Origin: Enterobacteriaceae bacterium UBA3516
Lineage (GTDB): Bacteria; Pseudomonadota; Gammaproteobacteria; Enterobacterales; Enterobacteriaceae
Length of the DNA: 34,241 bases
Assembly (NCBI GenBank): GCA_002377245.1
Contig: DFPL01000020.1
Location: forward strand, 1-34,241
Reading direction: 5' to 3'
Shown: piece after piece, positions 24,867 through 33,157 of the stretch
How the letters are laid out: each line of letters begins with the position of its first letter
How positions within the stretch are numbered: position 1 is the first letter of the stretch
Position numbers and translations under genes: made by a program
Notes under the pieces: generated by a model
What the model was told of the DNA's origin: nothing
What the model saw: the letters and a program-made list of their open reading frames with translations, nothing else
Database searches by the model: none

Positions 24867-27800
24867 ATGACGATAAAAACCGCCCGCCGTTTGACGACGC
24901 TGTGCCTTTCCGGCGTCCTCACATTCGGAGCGCTGGGGCACGCGCAGGCCGCGCAAAATGACGCCGCCCTGAAAGCGCTGTTTGACCAGGCGAATTACTG
25001 GCATGAAAAGTCCCATGACGACCTGGCGATAGAGTCGCTGAAAAAGGTGTTGATGGTGGATGCCAATAACACCCAGGCGATGTACCTGATGGCGCTGTGG
25101 ACGCAACAGAATGGCGACCTGCAAACCTCCGCCCAGTGGCGCGCGCGCCTGGCGCAGGTATCCCCGGATGATGCCGGGTTGCAGGCGCTGGATAACGCCA
25201 AACAGCTGACCCAGGTACCGCAGGGGCAACTGTCGCTTGCCCGCCAGCAGGCGCGCAGTGGCAACGTCCCGGCGGCGCTGGCCACCTGGCGCAGCATGTT
25301 CAATGGCGATACCCCGCCGCCAAGCCTGGCGCCGGAGTATTACCTGACCATGGCGGGAGACAAAGCGCTCTACCCGCAGGCCGTCGCGCAGTTGAAAAAT
25401 TTTGCGGTGCAAAACCCGCAGGATAACGCCGCGCGCATTGCGCTGGGGAAAATGCTGACCTGGCGTGAAGAGACGCGCCGCGACGGGATTTTGTTGCTTG
25501 AGCCGATGGCCAGCGGCAGCAAAGACGCTGACGAGGGCTTGCGGCAGGCGCTGTTGTGGCTTGGCCCACAGGCGGGTGACGAACGGTTTTATGACACCTG
25601 GCTACAGCGCCACCCTCAGGACACAGACGTCCAGAACTACTACCGTAAAAACGTCGGTGGCGCCGCCAAGGGCGCGGGCTTTACCGCTCTTAACAGCGGC
25701 GATGCCAGTGCGGCAAAACGCAAATTTGAGCAGGTGCTGCAAACCAACCCGGACGACGCCGACGCGCTTGCCGGGATGGGGTACATCGCCCAGCGCAGCG
25801 GTGACTATAAAGCGGCGGCGCAGTACCTGAACCGGGCGGCGAGCCAGGGCGGCGATGCGTCCGGTGAGCGTAAAGAGCAGGCCACCGACGCCGCATTTTA
25901 CGGTCAACTGGCTGAAGCACAGCAGACCTTAAAAGAGGGCAACATCAGCCAGGCGCTGGCGCTCTCTTCTCCGCTCGCCCAGGAGAGCGGCGAGCGCGGC
26001 ACCGCCGCCAAACTGTTCCGCGCTGACGTGCTGCGCCAGAACAAAGATTACTCGCAGGCCGAGCAGACGCTGCGCAGCGTGCTCAACGATCAGCCGCAGA
26101 ACGGCCCGGCGCGGGAAAACCTCTACTATGTGCTGCGCGATCAGAACAAAACCGAAGAAGCACAAGCCGTACTGCGCACCTTACCGGCCACGCTTCAGCA
26201 GCGGCTGGCCCCGCGCGCGGTCGCCGGTGCGCCTGGCGACCCGATCCGCCGGCAAGCCCAACAGCTTGAGGCCAGCGGCAACACGTCGCAGGCCATCAAT
26301 GTGCTGCGTCAGGGCGTGGCCCGCGTGCCGGATGACCCGTGGCTGCGTCTGGATCTGGCCCGTCTGCTGCAAAAGTCCGGTCAGGAGGGCGAAGCCGCGA
26401 CGGTCATGCTCCCTGCCGGGCGTGAAGGCGCGGGGGCTAACTCACTGTATGCCGCTGCGCTCTTTGCCAGCGAAAGCGGCGCCTGGCAGCAGGCTAACTC
26501 CCTGCTGGGGCGGATTTCGCCCGCCAGTCGCAACGGCCAGATGCGCGACCTCTCTGCAAGCGTGAACTACAACCTGCAAATGGCGACGGCAGAACGTTAC
26601 CTCGCGCAGGGGAACATGACTGCCGCATCTAACACCCTGAAGGCCTTATCAAATCAGCCACCGAAGTCCCCAGCCGACGCCGGGAAACTGGCCCGTATGC
26701 TGGCCCGTACCGGCGACATGACCGGTGCCGTTGCGCTGGTGCGTGAAAGCATGAAAGCGGGTGTGCAGGGCAACGCCGGGGATTACGCTGACCAGGTGGC
26801 GGTGTTAAACCAGGCGGGGCTGAGCCAGGAAGCGCAGACCTTTATGTCCAGCCCGGAGATCCAGTCACGCAGTACCCCGGCACAGCTCGCGGGGGTGCGT
26901 AATGGCTACGTGATTAACGAGGCGGACGAACTGCGCGAGCAGGGTAACTATGCGGCGGCGTACGATAAGTTGATTCGCGCCCTGCAAAGCGACCCGCAGA
27001 ATACCGACCTGATGTTCGCCATGGGCCGTCTCTACCAGACCGGCAAGATGAACAAAGAAGCGGGCGTGCTGTATGACTACCTGATGACCCGCGACACCGA
27101 CGATCAGGCCGCCCGCGTGGGCGCGATTGACGTGGCGCTGGCCGAAGATAACGTGCAGAAAGCCTCGACGCTGGCCAGCGGCCTGCGTAACGACACCTCA
27201 CCGGAACGTATGCTGCTGCTGGCGCGTCTGGAAGAGGCCAAAGGCAACCATCAGCAGGCGATGACTTACCTGCGCAACGCCCGTGGCAAACTGGTTGGGC
27301 TGGAGTCCAGCAACAGCACCGGCACCCCGACCATCGGTGGCGTACTGCTGGCGGATAACCCGTTCACCACCACCAGCAAAACCGGCACCTCTCCCTCCAT
27401 TTATGGCACCTCGCTGCCGTGGCAGGTGGCGCAACAGGCACGGGAACCTGGCTCTACCCTGCCGGGCACCACCCGGACCGATCTGCCGATGGAAACCGCG
27501 CAGACCCGCACGCTGCGTCAGGTGGATGAAATGATGCAGCAGATGGACGAGAAGAACGGCATGTGGCTACAGGGCGGCGTAGAAGTCCGTGGCCGCGACG
27601 GCGAGTCGGGCACCAGTAAGCTGACGGAGGCGAAAGCGCCGATCACCTGGTCCAGCTCACCGTTTGGCGATTCACGCTTTGAATTTACCGCCACGCCGAT
27701 AACCTTAAGTTCAGGCAGTGCTTCCGGCGATGCATGGCGACGCTCCGGTGCGAACCCGCTGGCGAACGCGGTCAGCAATATCAGCGCATCCGTCAGCAAC

Positions 27801-28865
27801 GCCAATAATTCGGCGGCCAACGATGGCAACACCGATAAATTTAGCGATCTTAGTAACCTCGCAGATGCCAATAATCTGTCGCCGTTTACCGATACGGGCT
27901 TCGACAGGCTGACCACGCTGCTGGGGGATACCAGCGATACCAGTCGTCTGCGCGCCCTGAGCCGCTCCAGCTACAAAGCGAACTACAACGACACCATTCG
28001 TTCCTCAACCGACTCGCAAAACGCCAACGGCGTAGAGCTGAATATGGCGTTGAGTGGCGACAGCTATCGTATGGACATTGGCAGCACGCCGCTGGGGCAG
28101 GATCTGAGCACGCTGGTCGGCGGCGTAAAATGGTCGCCAAAACTGACCAACTACCTGTCGCTTATCTTCACCGGTGAGCGCCGCGCCATGACCGACAGCC
28201 TGCTCTCCTACGTGGGGCTGAAAGATACCTATTCCGGCCAGCGCTGGGGTCAGGTCACCAAAAACGGCGGCAATCTGCAGTTAAGCTACGACGACGGCGA
28301 CGCCGGCTTCTTCGTTGGCGGCGGCGGTTACAGCTACCTCGGTGAAAACGTGGCGAGCAACACCAGCGTGAATGCCGGAGCCGGGGTCTACCTGCGCCCG
28401 TGGCATGACGACTTCCGCCAGTTACAGACCGGCTTAAGCGTCAACTGGATGAACTTCTCCAAAAACCTGAGTTACTACACCTTCGGCCAGGGGGGCTACT
28501 TCAGCCCGCAGAACTACGTCAGCGTGTCGCTGCCGGTCGACTTCTCGCAGAAAATCGACAACTGGAAGCTGAGCATTGGCGGATCCGTGGGCTATCAGTC
28601 CTATACCCAGGATAAGAGCGACTACTTCCCGAACGATCCTGATGCCCAGAAAATGTTGCAGCAACTGGCCGACCTGGGCTTCACCAAAGAAGCGCAGTAC
28701 AAAGGCTCGTCGCAAAACGGCATTGGCTACACCTTCCGTGGCGGGGTGGATTACAACGTCAACAAAGATATGACCGTGGGCGGAAAAGTGGGTTACGACA
28801 CCTTCGGCAATTACAACGAAAGCACCGCCGGGATCTATTTCCGCTATATGTTGGGAGACAAATAA
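24867..28865 (+). CDS. bcsC: Cellulose export outer-membrane protein BcsC
   Basis: Outer-membrane exporter of cellulose, 1332 residues. A signal peptide ends near AQA (residues 1-29). A long tetratricopeptide-repeat solenoid covers roughly residues 30-830 in the periplasm, followed by a flexible Gly/Ser/Asn-rich part (NISASVSNANNSAAND near residue 975). The C-terminal beta-barrel of ~300 residues finishes GIYFRYMLGDK. ATG 24867 has GAGGG eight bases upstream; the GTG three codons earlier is part of that site. It is longer than E. coli BcsC (about 1157), as in other type I systems that carry bcsD. The stop overlaps the bcsD start by one base. Confidence 0.92.
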   Translation: MTIKTARRLTTLCLSGVLTFGALGHAQAAQNDAALKALFDQANYWHEKSHDDLAIESLKKVLMVDANNTQAMYLMALWTQQNGDLQTSAQWRARLAQVSPDDAGLQALDNAKQLTQVPQGQLSLARQQARSGNVPAALATWRSMFNGDTPPPSLAPEYYLTMAGDKALYPQAVAQLKNFAVQNPQDNAARIALGKMLTWREETRRDGILLLEPMASGSKDADEGLRQALLWLGPQAGDERFYDTWLQRHPQDTDVQNYYRKNVGGAAKGAGFTALNSGDASAAKRKFEQVLQTNPDDADALAGMGYIAQRSGDYKAAAQYLNRAASQGGDASGERKEQATDAAFYGQLAEAQQTLKEGNISQALALSSPLAQESGERGTAAKLFRADVLRQNKDYSQAEQTLRSVLNDQPQNGPARENLYYVLRDQNKTEEAQAVLRTLPATLQQRLAPRAVAGAPGDPIRRQAQQLEASGNTSQAINVLRQGVARVPDDPWLRLDLARLLQKSGQEGEAATVMLPAGREGAGANSLYAAALFASESGAWQQANSLLGRISPASRNGQMRDLSASVNYNLQMATAERYLAQGNMTAASNTLKALSNQPPKSPADAGKLARMLARTGDMTGAVALVRESMKAGVQGNAGDYADQVAVLNQAGLSQEAQTFMSSPEIQSRSTPAQLAGVRNGYVINEADELREQGNYAAAYDKLIRALQSDPQNTDLMFAMGRLYQTGKMNKEAGVLYDYLMTRDTDDQAARVGAIDVALAEDNVQKASTLASGLRNDTSPERMLLLARLEEAKGNHQQAMTYLRNARGKLVGLESSNSTGTPTIGGVLLADNPFTTTSKTGTSPSIYGTSLPWQVAQQAREPGSTLPGTTRTDLPMETAQTRTLRQVDEMMQQMDEKNGMWLQGGVEVRGRDGESGTSKLTEAKAPITWSSSPFGDSRFEFTATPITLSSGSASGDAWRRSGANPLANAVSNISASVSNANNSAANDGNTDKFSDLSNLADANNLSPFTDTGFDRLTTLLGDTSDTSRLRALSRSSYKANYNDTIRSSTDSQNANGVELNMALSGDSYRMDIGSTPLGQDLSTLVGGVKWSPKLTNYLSLIFTGERRAMTDSLLSYVGLKDTYSGQRWGQVTKNGGNLQLSYDDGDAGFFVGGGGYSYLGENVASNTSVNAGAGVYLRPWHDDFRQLQTGLSVNWMNFSKNLSYYTFGQGGYFSPQNYVSVSLPVDFSQKIDNWKLSIGGSVGYQSYTQDKSDYFPNDPDAQKMLQQLADLGFTKEAQYKGSSQNGIGYTFRGGVDYNVNKDMTVGGKVGYDTFGNYNESTAGIYFRYMLGDK

Positions 28866-29344
28866 TGACATCAATAACGGCGAATCCTTTGCTGCACACC
28901 TATTTTCAGGGGCAACAAACCCCGGCAGGTTGGTTTGATCTGCTGACCGTGATGATTGATGGCATGGTGCGCAACGTCGGGGAAGCGGAGAGCCAGCCTT
29001 TTCTGCGCCAGATGGGCGAGGCGATGGCGGAGCGTTTCCCGCTGCCGGGTTCCGAGACCGTGGGCGAGCTGGAAGCCAACATCAACGCGAAGCTGGCGCA
29101 ATTCAACTGGGGCTTTATCGATATTGAAGCCAGTGACACCGGCATGAGCTTCCACCACCAGGCGCTGCCCGTCTCCCGCGATGAAAACAGCCAGACCCGT
29201 TGGTGCTACGCTTTTTGCGCCATACTTGAGGGTCTCTATTCCCGCTGGCTGCTGGGTCAGGGTGGCGGTTCGCACGTCGCCTTCAGCCGTGAGCGGCTCT
29301 ATTCCGTGTCGGACGTGACGTTCCGCTACGCTAACCCACAATGA
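28865..29344 (+). CDS. bcsD: Cellulose synthase subunit BcsD
   Basis: Small periplasmic or crystallising subunit, 159 residues, of the BcsD family first known from Komagataeibacter, where an octameric ring helps bundle glucan chains. The family features GWGF/IDIEASDTGMSFHHQALPV and RWCYAFCAILEGLYSRWL are visible, and the length is typical. It marks the operon as type I and not the E. coli type II (bcsRQABZC with bcsEFG). No signal peptide is visible. It shares one base with the bcsC stop (TAATG) and four with bcsZ (ATGA). Confidence 0.88.
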   Translation: MTSITANPLLHTYFQGQQTPAGWFDLLTVMIDGMVRNVGEAESQPFLRQMGEAMAERFPLPGSETVGELEANINAKLAQFNWGFIDIEASDTGMSFHHQALPVSRDENSQTRWCYAFCAILEGLYSRWLLGQGGGSHVAFSRERLYSVSDVTFRYANPQ

Positions 29345-30348
29345 GTCTGTTTATGTTTAAACGCGTGATACCTGCAATGGTGATGATGGTGAGTGTGCTG
29401 TTTTCGTCGTTCGCCTCGGCGGGGCAAGCCTGGGACACCTACAAAGCCCGCTTCCTGATGCCGGATGGCCGTATTGTGGACACCGGCAATAACAACGTCT
29501 CTCACTCGGAAGGTCAGAGCTACGCCATGCTGATGGCGGTGGTCAGCAACGACAAAGCCGCCTTTGACAGCATCTGGGGCTGGACCAACAAGACGCTGAG
29601 AAACAAAGACAACGGTCTCTTTTACTGGCGTTACAACCCGGTTGAAGCCGATCCGATCGTTGATAAAAACGATGCCACCGACGGCGATGCGATGATTGCC
29701 TGGGCGCTGTTAAAAGCCAGCCAGCGCTGGAATGACAACAGCTACGCCACGGCGTCTGACGCTATTACCCAGGCGCTCATCAAGCATACGGTGATTAACT
29801 TTGCAGGCTACCGGGTGATGCTGCCAGGGGCAAAGGGCTTCAACCTCAACAGCTATGTGAACCTGAACCCGTCGTATTTTATTTTCCCGGCGTGGCAGGA
29901 CTTTGCCAACCGCAGCCATTTGACCGTGTGGCGTGACCTTATTCGCGATGGCTCGACGCTGCTTGGCAAGATGAGCTTTGGTCAGTCGCGCCTGCCCACC
30001 GACTGGGTGGCGCTCTCTGCCGATGGCAAGCTGACGCCTGCCAAAGAGTGGCCGCCGCGCACGAGCTACGACGCCATCCGCGTTCCGCTGTATATCGCCT
30101 GGTGGAACCCACAGAGCACGCTGTTAACCCCGTGGCGCGCCTGGTGGCAGGGCTACAACCGCAGCCGCACTCCGGCGTGGGTAAATGTGACCACTAACGA
30201 CACCGCGCCCTACAACATGAACGACGGCCTGCTGGCCGTGCGTGATTTGGTTCTGAATGAACCCGTGAGCGAACCGCAGATTACGGCGCAGGATGATTAC
30301 TATTCCGCGAGCCTGAAGATGCTGGTGTGGGTGTCGCAGCAGAAGTAG
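29341..30348 (+). CDS. bcsZ: Periplasmic endo-1,4-beta-glucanase BcsZ (GH8)
   Basis: Secreted glycoside hydrolase family 8 cellulase, 335 residues, that trims nascent cellulose in the periplasm. A signal peptide covers residues ~1-27 (FKRVIPAMVMMVSVLFSSFASA). The catalytic-acid region SEGQSYAMLMAV and the segments GLFYWRYNP, DGDAMIAWALLKA, SYFIFPAW and SYDAIRVPLYIAWW are those of BcsZ. The start at 29341 overlaps the bcsD stop; the next ATG (29353) would still leave a usable signal peptide. It is the last gene of the operon; a hairpin-rich repeat follows. Confidence 0.92.
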   Translation: MSLFMFKRVIPAMVMMVSVLFSSFASAGQAWDTYKARFLMPDGRIVDTGNNNVSHSEGQSYAMLMAVVSNDKAAFDSIWGWTNKTLRNKDNGLFYWRYNPVEADPIVDKNDATDGDAMIAWALLKASQRWNDNSYATASDAITQALIKHTVINFAGYRVMLPGAKGFNLNSYVNLNPSYFIFPAWQDFANRSHLTVWRDLIRDGSTLLGKMSFGQSRLPTDWVALSADGKLTPAKEWPPRTSYDAIRVPLYIAWWNPQSTLLTPWRAWWQGYNRSRTPAWVNVTTNDTAPYNMNDGLLAVRDLVLNEPVSEPQITAQDDYYSASLKMLVWVSQQK

Positions 30349-30369
30349 TGTCTTTCCCCTGTCCCAAAC

Positions 30370-30414
30370 GGAGAGGGGACCTTGGTTTTCTCCCTCGCCC
30401 CTCCGGGGAGAGGG
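30370..30414. repeat. Hairpin repeat after bcsZ, same family as 2501-2529
   Basis: Contains GGAGAGGGGAC (30370-30380), identical to the arm at 2519-2529, and then a 10-bp stem with one mismatch CCCTCGCCCC / GGGGAGAGGG (30392-30401 and 30405-30414). It probably ends the bcs transcript or stabilises it, and belongs to a dispersed CCCTCNCC/GGGGAGAGGG family. The rest of the 365-base gap up to selC holds an inverted pair TTACCTTTTC (30523-30532) / GAAAAGGTAA (30582-30591) and the selC promoter. Confidence 0.6.
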
Positions 30415-30675
30415 CCGGGGTGAGGGGATACCGAATATAACTTTCAATCCCCCCTAGCCCCTCCGCTTAAGGTAAAAAGATCCCTTCCCTCGCCCACAAA
30501 AAAACCTTTTTACGTTACGCACTTACCTTTTCTCAACGCAAAAACCCCCTGCCGCAAAATAAGCAAAAATCGCAACCTACGGAAAAGGTAAAGATTTATC
30601 TCAAATACGTAAAATTTCACTCCGCAGAGTGAGAAAAAAGTGTGATGGGGGATGTGGTTAGCACTTGAAAGTGGC

Positions 30676-30681
30676 TATAAT
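30676..30681 (+). promoter_or_regulatory. -10 element of the selC promoter
   Basis: Perfect TATAAT followed by a G+C-rich discriminator (GCGCCCCGC), typical of a stable-RNA promoter under stringent control. No good -35 hexamer stands at 16-18 bases upstream. The distance to the mature tRNA end is 32 bases. Confidence 0.65.
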
Positions 30682-30713
30682 GCGCCCCGCCTCCATGTAG
30701 CAATCGCAGGCGC

Positions 30714-30808
30714 GGAAGATCGTCATCTCCGGTGAGGTGGCTGGACTTCAAATCCAGTTGGGGGCGCCAGCGTTCCCGGGCAGGTTCGACTCCTGTGATC
30801 TTCCGCCA
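30714..30808 (+). tRNA. selC: tRNA-Sec (UCA anticodon)
   Basis: A 95-base selenocysteine tRNA with an 8-bp acceptor stem GGAAGATC / GATCTTCC, an anticodon loop CTTCAAA with TCA at 30748-30750 (reads UGA), a long variable arm, a T arm GGTTCGACTCC and encoded CCA. SelA and SelB use it to insert selenocysteine. Compared with E. coli selC as I recall it there are four substitutions, in two pairs that keep base pairing (30725 with 30738; 30764 with 30773). Its 3' end is a classic attachment site for P4-type integrases, and an integrase remnant lies just downstream. Confidence 0.97.
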
Positions 30809-30834
30809 GTTAGCTTCCCCAGCCTTCCGCGATA

Positions 30835-30855
30835 GTTTTAAAGTATCTTTAAAAC
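30835..30855 (+). terminator. Perfect hairpin after selC
   Basis: GTTTTAAAG - TAT - CTTTAAAAC, a perfect 9-bp stem with a 3-base loop, 26 bases after the tRNA end. It could end or process the selC transcript, but it is A+T-rich and has no T-run, so the call is moderate. It may also be part of the island's left boundary. Confidence 0.4.
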
Positions 30856-30931
30856 AATAAAGTAAACACACGCCGTCCGTATAAGTTCTACAACATCTGC
30901 AAGAATTCATGACAAATGTGTATAGCTATGA

Positions 30932-30948
30932 GTATAAAATTTTTATAC
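30932..30948. repeat. Perfect A+T palindrome at the island edge
   Basis: GTATAAAA-T-TTTTATAC, a perfect 8-bp dyad around one base, between selC and the integrase remnant. The position would suit an integrase/excisionase arm site or a regulator operator. It may also be a chance A+T feature. Confidence 0.35.
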
Positions 30949-30967
30949 ACACTTTAGACTTATAGCC

Positions 30968-31983
30968 ATGGTTATCGCAGGCATTCAAATTCGACGCGAA
31001 AAACATGATATGGCGCGCAAGCAGGTAGCAAATAACGCTTATCGAGTTGAGGAGCGTAAAGCCCAAAATTGGCAAAGCCACTTTCGGTAGAAAACTCTTT
31101 CGAAGCTATCAGCCGGGAATGACACACGAACAAGGCAGATCGCTGAACCGTTGTGTACCGAGACTAAATAATTAAAAATTTGAAAAGGATTTTTTCCCGT
31201 TTATCGGTAATCGTCCAATCTCAGGCATTAAGCCCCTTGAGCTCGTTCAGGTGTGGTGCCGTATTGAAAAGCATAGAGCTTTAGAGAAAAACCGGAAGGT
31301 ACGACAGCGCTATAGGGGGGTCTTCCGCTATGCATTTATTACCGACAGAGCTAAATACAATCCTGCTCCTGATTTAGCCATCGTACTGGGCGTGCCAAAA
31401 CAAAAGAACCATCTATTGTTATCTGCGGAAGAATTTTTTTGTCAGAGAGGTGGAAGCGTATTGTGGCAGCATCATTACTACAAATCCCACAAAAATAGAA
31501 ATGCTAACTGGTGTAAAAACTCAGGAAATACGCTTTGCGCCATGGGATGAAGTTGATTTATACAAAGGGATTTGGGAGATTCTCGCAGAAGGGATGAGGG
31601 TGCGTAAATCTCATCTTGGCCTCTTTCCATGCAATTCTTTGAAATTTTTAGATAACTAAAACCTATTACTGGTCACTATCCCTATTTTTTATTTGAAGAA
31701 ACAATAGAAGAAAACTATTAGTAATGAGAGTTTAAATCAAGCAATTGAGCTGCTAGGTTATAAAGGACGAGCTACCGGTCACAGTTTTAGATATACAATG
31801 TCTACTATCATGCATGAGCAAGACTTTGATAGTAAATGGATTGAAATACATCTTGCGCATGCCGATAAAAATAGCATCCAAGATAAATATAATTATGCTT
31901 TACACTTTGAAAGAAGAAGAGAAATGCTTCAATGGTATAGTAACTATATGCTTGAATATATTTCAACTAAGGAAGATGAATGA
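30968..31983 (+). pseudogene. P4-type tyrosine integrase remnant
   Basis: Decayed integrase beside its usual tRNA target. Pieces match the P4 family in order but in different frames. 30968-31070: ARKQVANNAYRVEERKAQ, from the N-terminal third. 31090-31146: ENSFEAISRE then HTNKADR, with two TGA stops (31120, 31144) exactly where the family has Trp. 31197-31440: PISGIKPLEL, ALEKNRKVRQR, YNPAPDLA. About 31450-31620: LTGVKTQEIRFAPW. 31700-31983: GRATGHSFRYTMSTIMHEQ, with the HxxR catalytic pair, then LAHADKNSIQDKYNYA with the likely Tyr nucleophile. The first ~80 residues are absent. At least three frame changes make it non-functional. Its terminal TGA overlaps the start of the ParA gene. Confidence 0.85.
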
Positions 31984-33005
31984 AAATAATTTCTTTGTTC
32001 AATCATAAAGGTGGAGTTAGCAAGACTACTACTACCTTTAACATGGGATGGATGCTAGCTGAGCTTGGTCACAAGACGTTGATCGTTGATGCTGACCCGC
32101 AATGCAATTTAACGGCTTTGGCAATGGGCTACTCAACGGCTGACGACTTTGATGAAATATATAAAAACAATCCAAACTGTGATATTTACACATGCATCAA
32201 ACCTGTTGTTGATGGTTCATTAGGTAAGGTCATTCCTTCCGACCCAATTGTAACAACAAACCCAAATTTAAGTTTACTTTGTGGCAACATCTATTTATCA
32301 GAAATAGAAACACAAATTGGAGTTGCTCTTACAACAAGTACTGCCATCCCAGCCATTAGAAATATCCCTGGTAGTATTGGCGCATTTTTACGTGAAACAG
32401 GAGAAAAGCATAAATTTGATTACATTCTCGTTGACATGAGTCCCAGCGTCGGGGCATTGAATGAATGTCTATTGATGTGCAGTGATTACTTTATAGTTCC
32501 TACATCACCAGATTTTTTCTGCGCCCAAGCAATTAAATCACTCGCCAAAGTTCTACCTAGATGGAATAATGAAATAGGAAATTTCAGAGACAATAATATT
32601 TTGTACCCATTCCCTTCCGAACCTCCAAAATTCATTGGATTTATATCTCAAAAGTATAGGCCAAGAAACAACATGCCTGTTAAATCTTTTCAGAGATGGA
32701 TAGATATAATAAAAAATGAGGTTACAAGTACTTTAATACCTTCTTTGGATCCTATTAATATGACAATTTCCTCTGCTGAATTCATGAGTGGAAACGCATC
32801 TAAAGAACCTTTTAATTTAGCAAACATTTCAGATTTCAATTCTCTTATTGCTCAATCTCAAAAACATAGCACGCCTGTCTTTGCACTATCAGATGAACAG
32901 ATCGAGCAAAATGGGGTGATACTTGATACCATGAAAGAAAATAGAGACGATTTTAGATATAATTTTAATGAATTAGCTCAGACAGTTGTTGCCTTAGCAA
33001 GGTAA
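31980..33005 (+). CDS. ParA-family ATPase
   Basis: ParA/MinD-type ATPase, 341 residues, A+T-rich (about one third G+C in two lines I counted). It has the deviant Walker A FNHKGGVSKTTTT (residues 7-19, with Ser where most ParA proteins have Gly), the switch segment IVDADPQCNLTAL, and Walker B-like YILVDMSPSVGALNE. A C-terminal half longer than in plasmid ParA contains KFIGFISQKYRPRNN. ATG 31980-31982 has AAGGA six bases upstream and overlaps the integrase stop (ATGA). No ParB or centromere-like repeats are nearby, so plasmid partition is unlikely; island maintenance or defence are alternatives. A strong hairpin follows it. Confidence 0.82.
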   Translation: MKIISLFNHKGGVSKTTTTFNMGWMLAELGHKTLIVDADPQCNLTALAMGYSTADDFDEIYKNNPNCDIYTCIKPVVDGSLGKVIPSDPIVTTNPNLSLLCGNIYLSEIETQIGVALTTSTAIPAIRNIPGSIGAFLRETGEKHKFDYILVDMSPSVGALNECLLMCSDYFIVPTSPDFFCAQAIKSLAKVLPRWNNEIGNFRDNNILYPFPSEPPKFIGFISQKYRPRNNMPVKSFQRWIDIIKNEVTSTLIPSLDPINMTISSAEFMSGNASKEPFNLANISDFNSLIAQSQKHSTPVFALSDEQIEQNGVILDTMKENRDDFRYNFNELAQTVVALAR

Positions 33006-33014
33006 TATAATTTC

Positions 33015-33040
33015 AACCGAGACTAAAACCAGTCTCGGTT
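33015..33040. terminator. Bidirectional terminator between ParA and the HEPN-motif gene
   Basis: Perfect 10-bp stem AACCGAGACT / AGTCTCGGTT with a 6-base loop, 10 bases after the ParA stop, with T residues on both outer sides. It lies between convergent genes and probably ends both transcripts. The remaining ~117 bases up to 33157 show nothing else I recognise. Confidence 0.75.
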
Positions 33041-33157
33041 TATCTATGTTACTTTTGGCCGAATAACTGACCTATTACGCCACCAAATTCTTACATTCCT
33101 CTCAGGACTTAACAAAATAAACCTCTAACTCTAAAGTCAGTTTCACACTAGAAAAAA

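Noticed and set aside
30617..30910. Open frame of 97 codons antisense to selC
   Set aside because: It is a shadow across the tRNA gene and its promoter.
31980..33005. Plasmid-type ParABS partition system
   Set aside because: No ParB gene and no cluster of centromere-like repeats next to the ParA gene.
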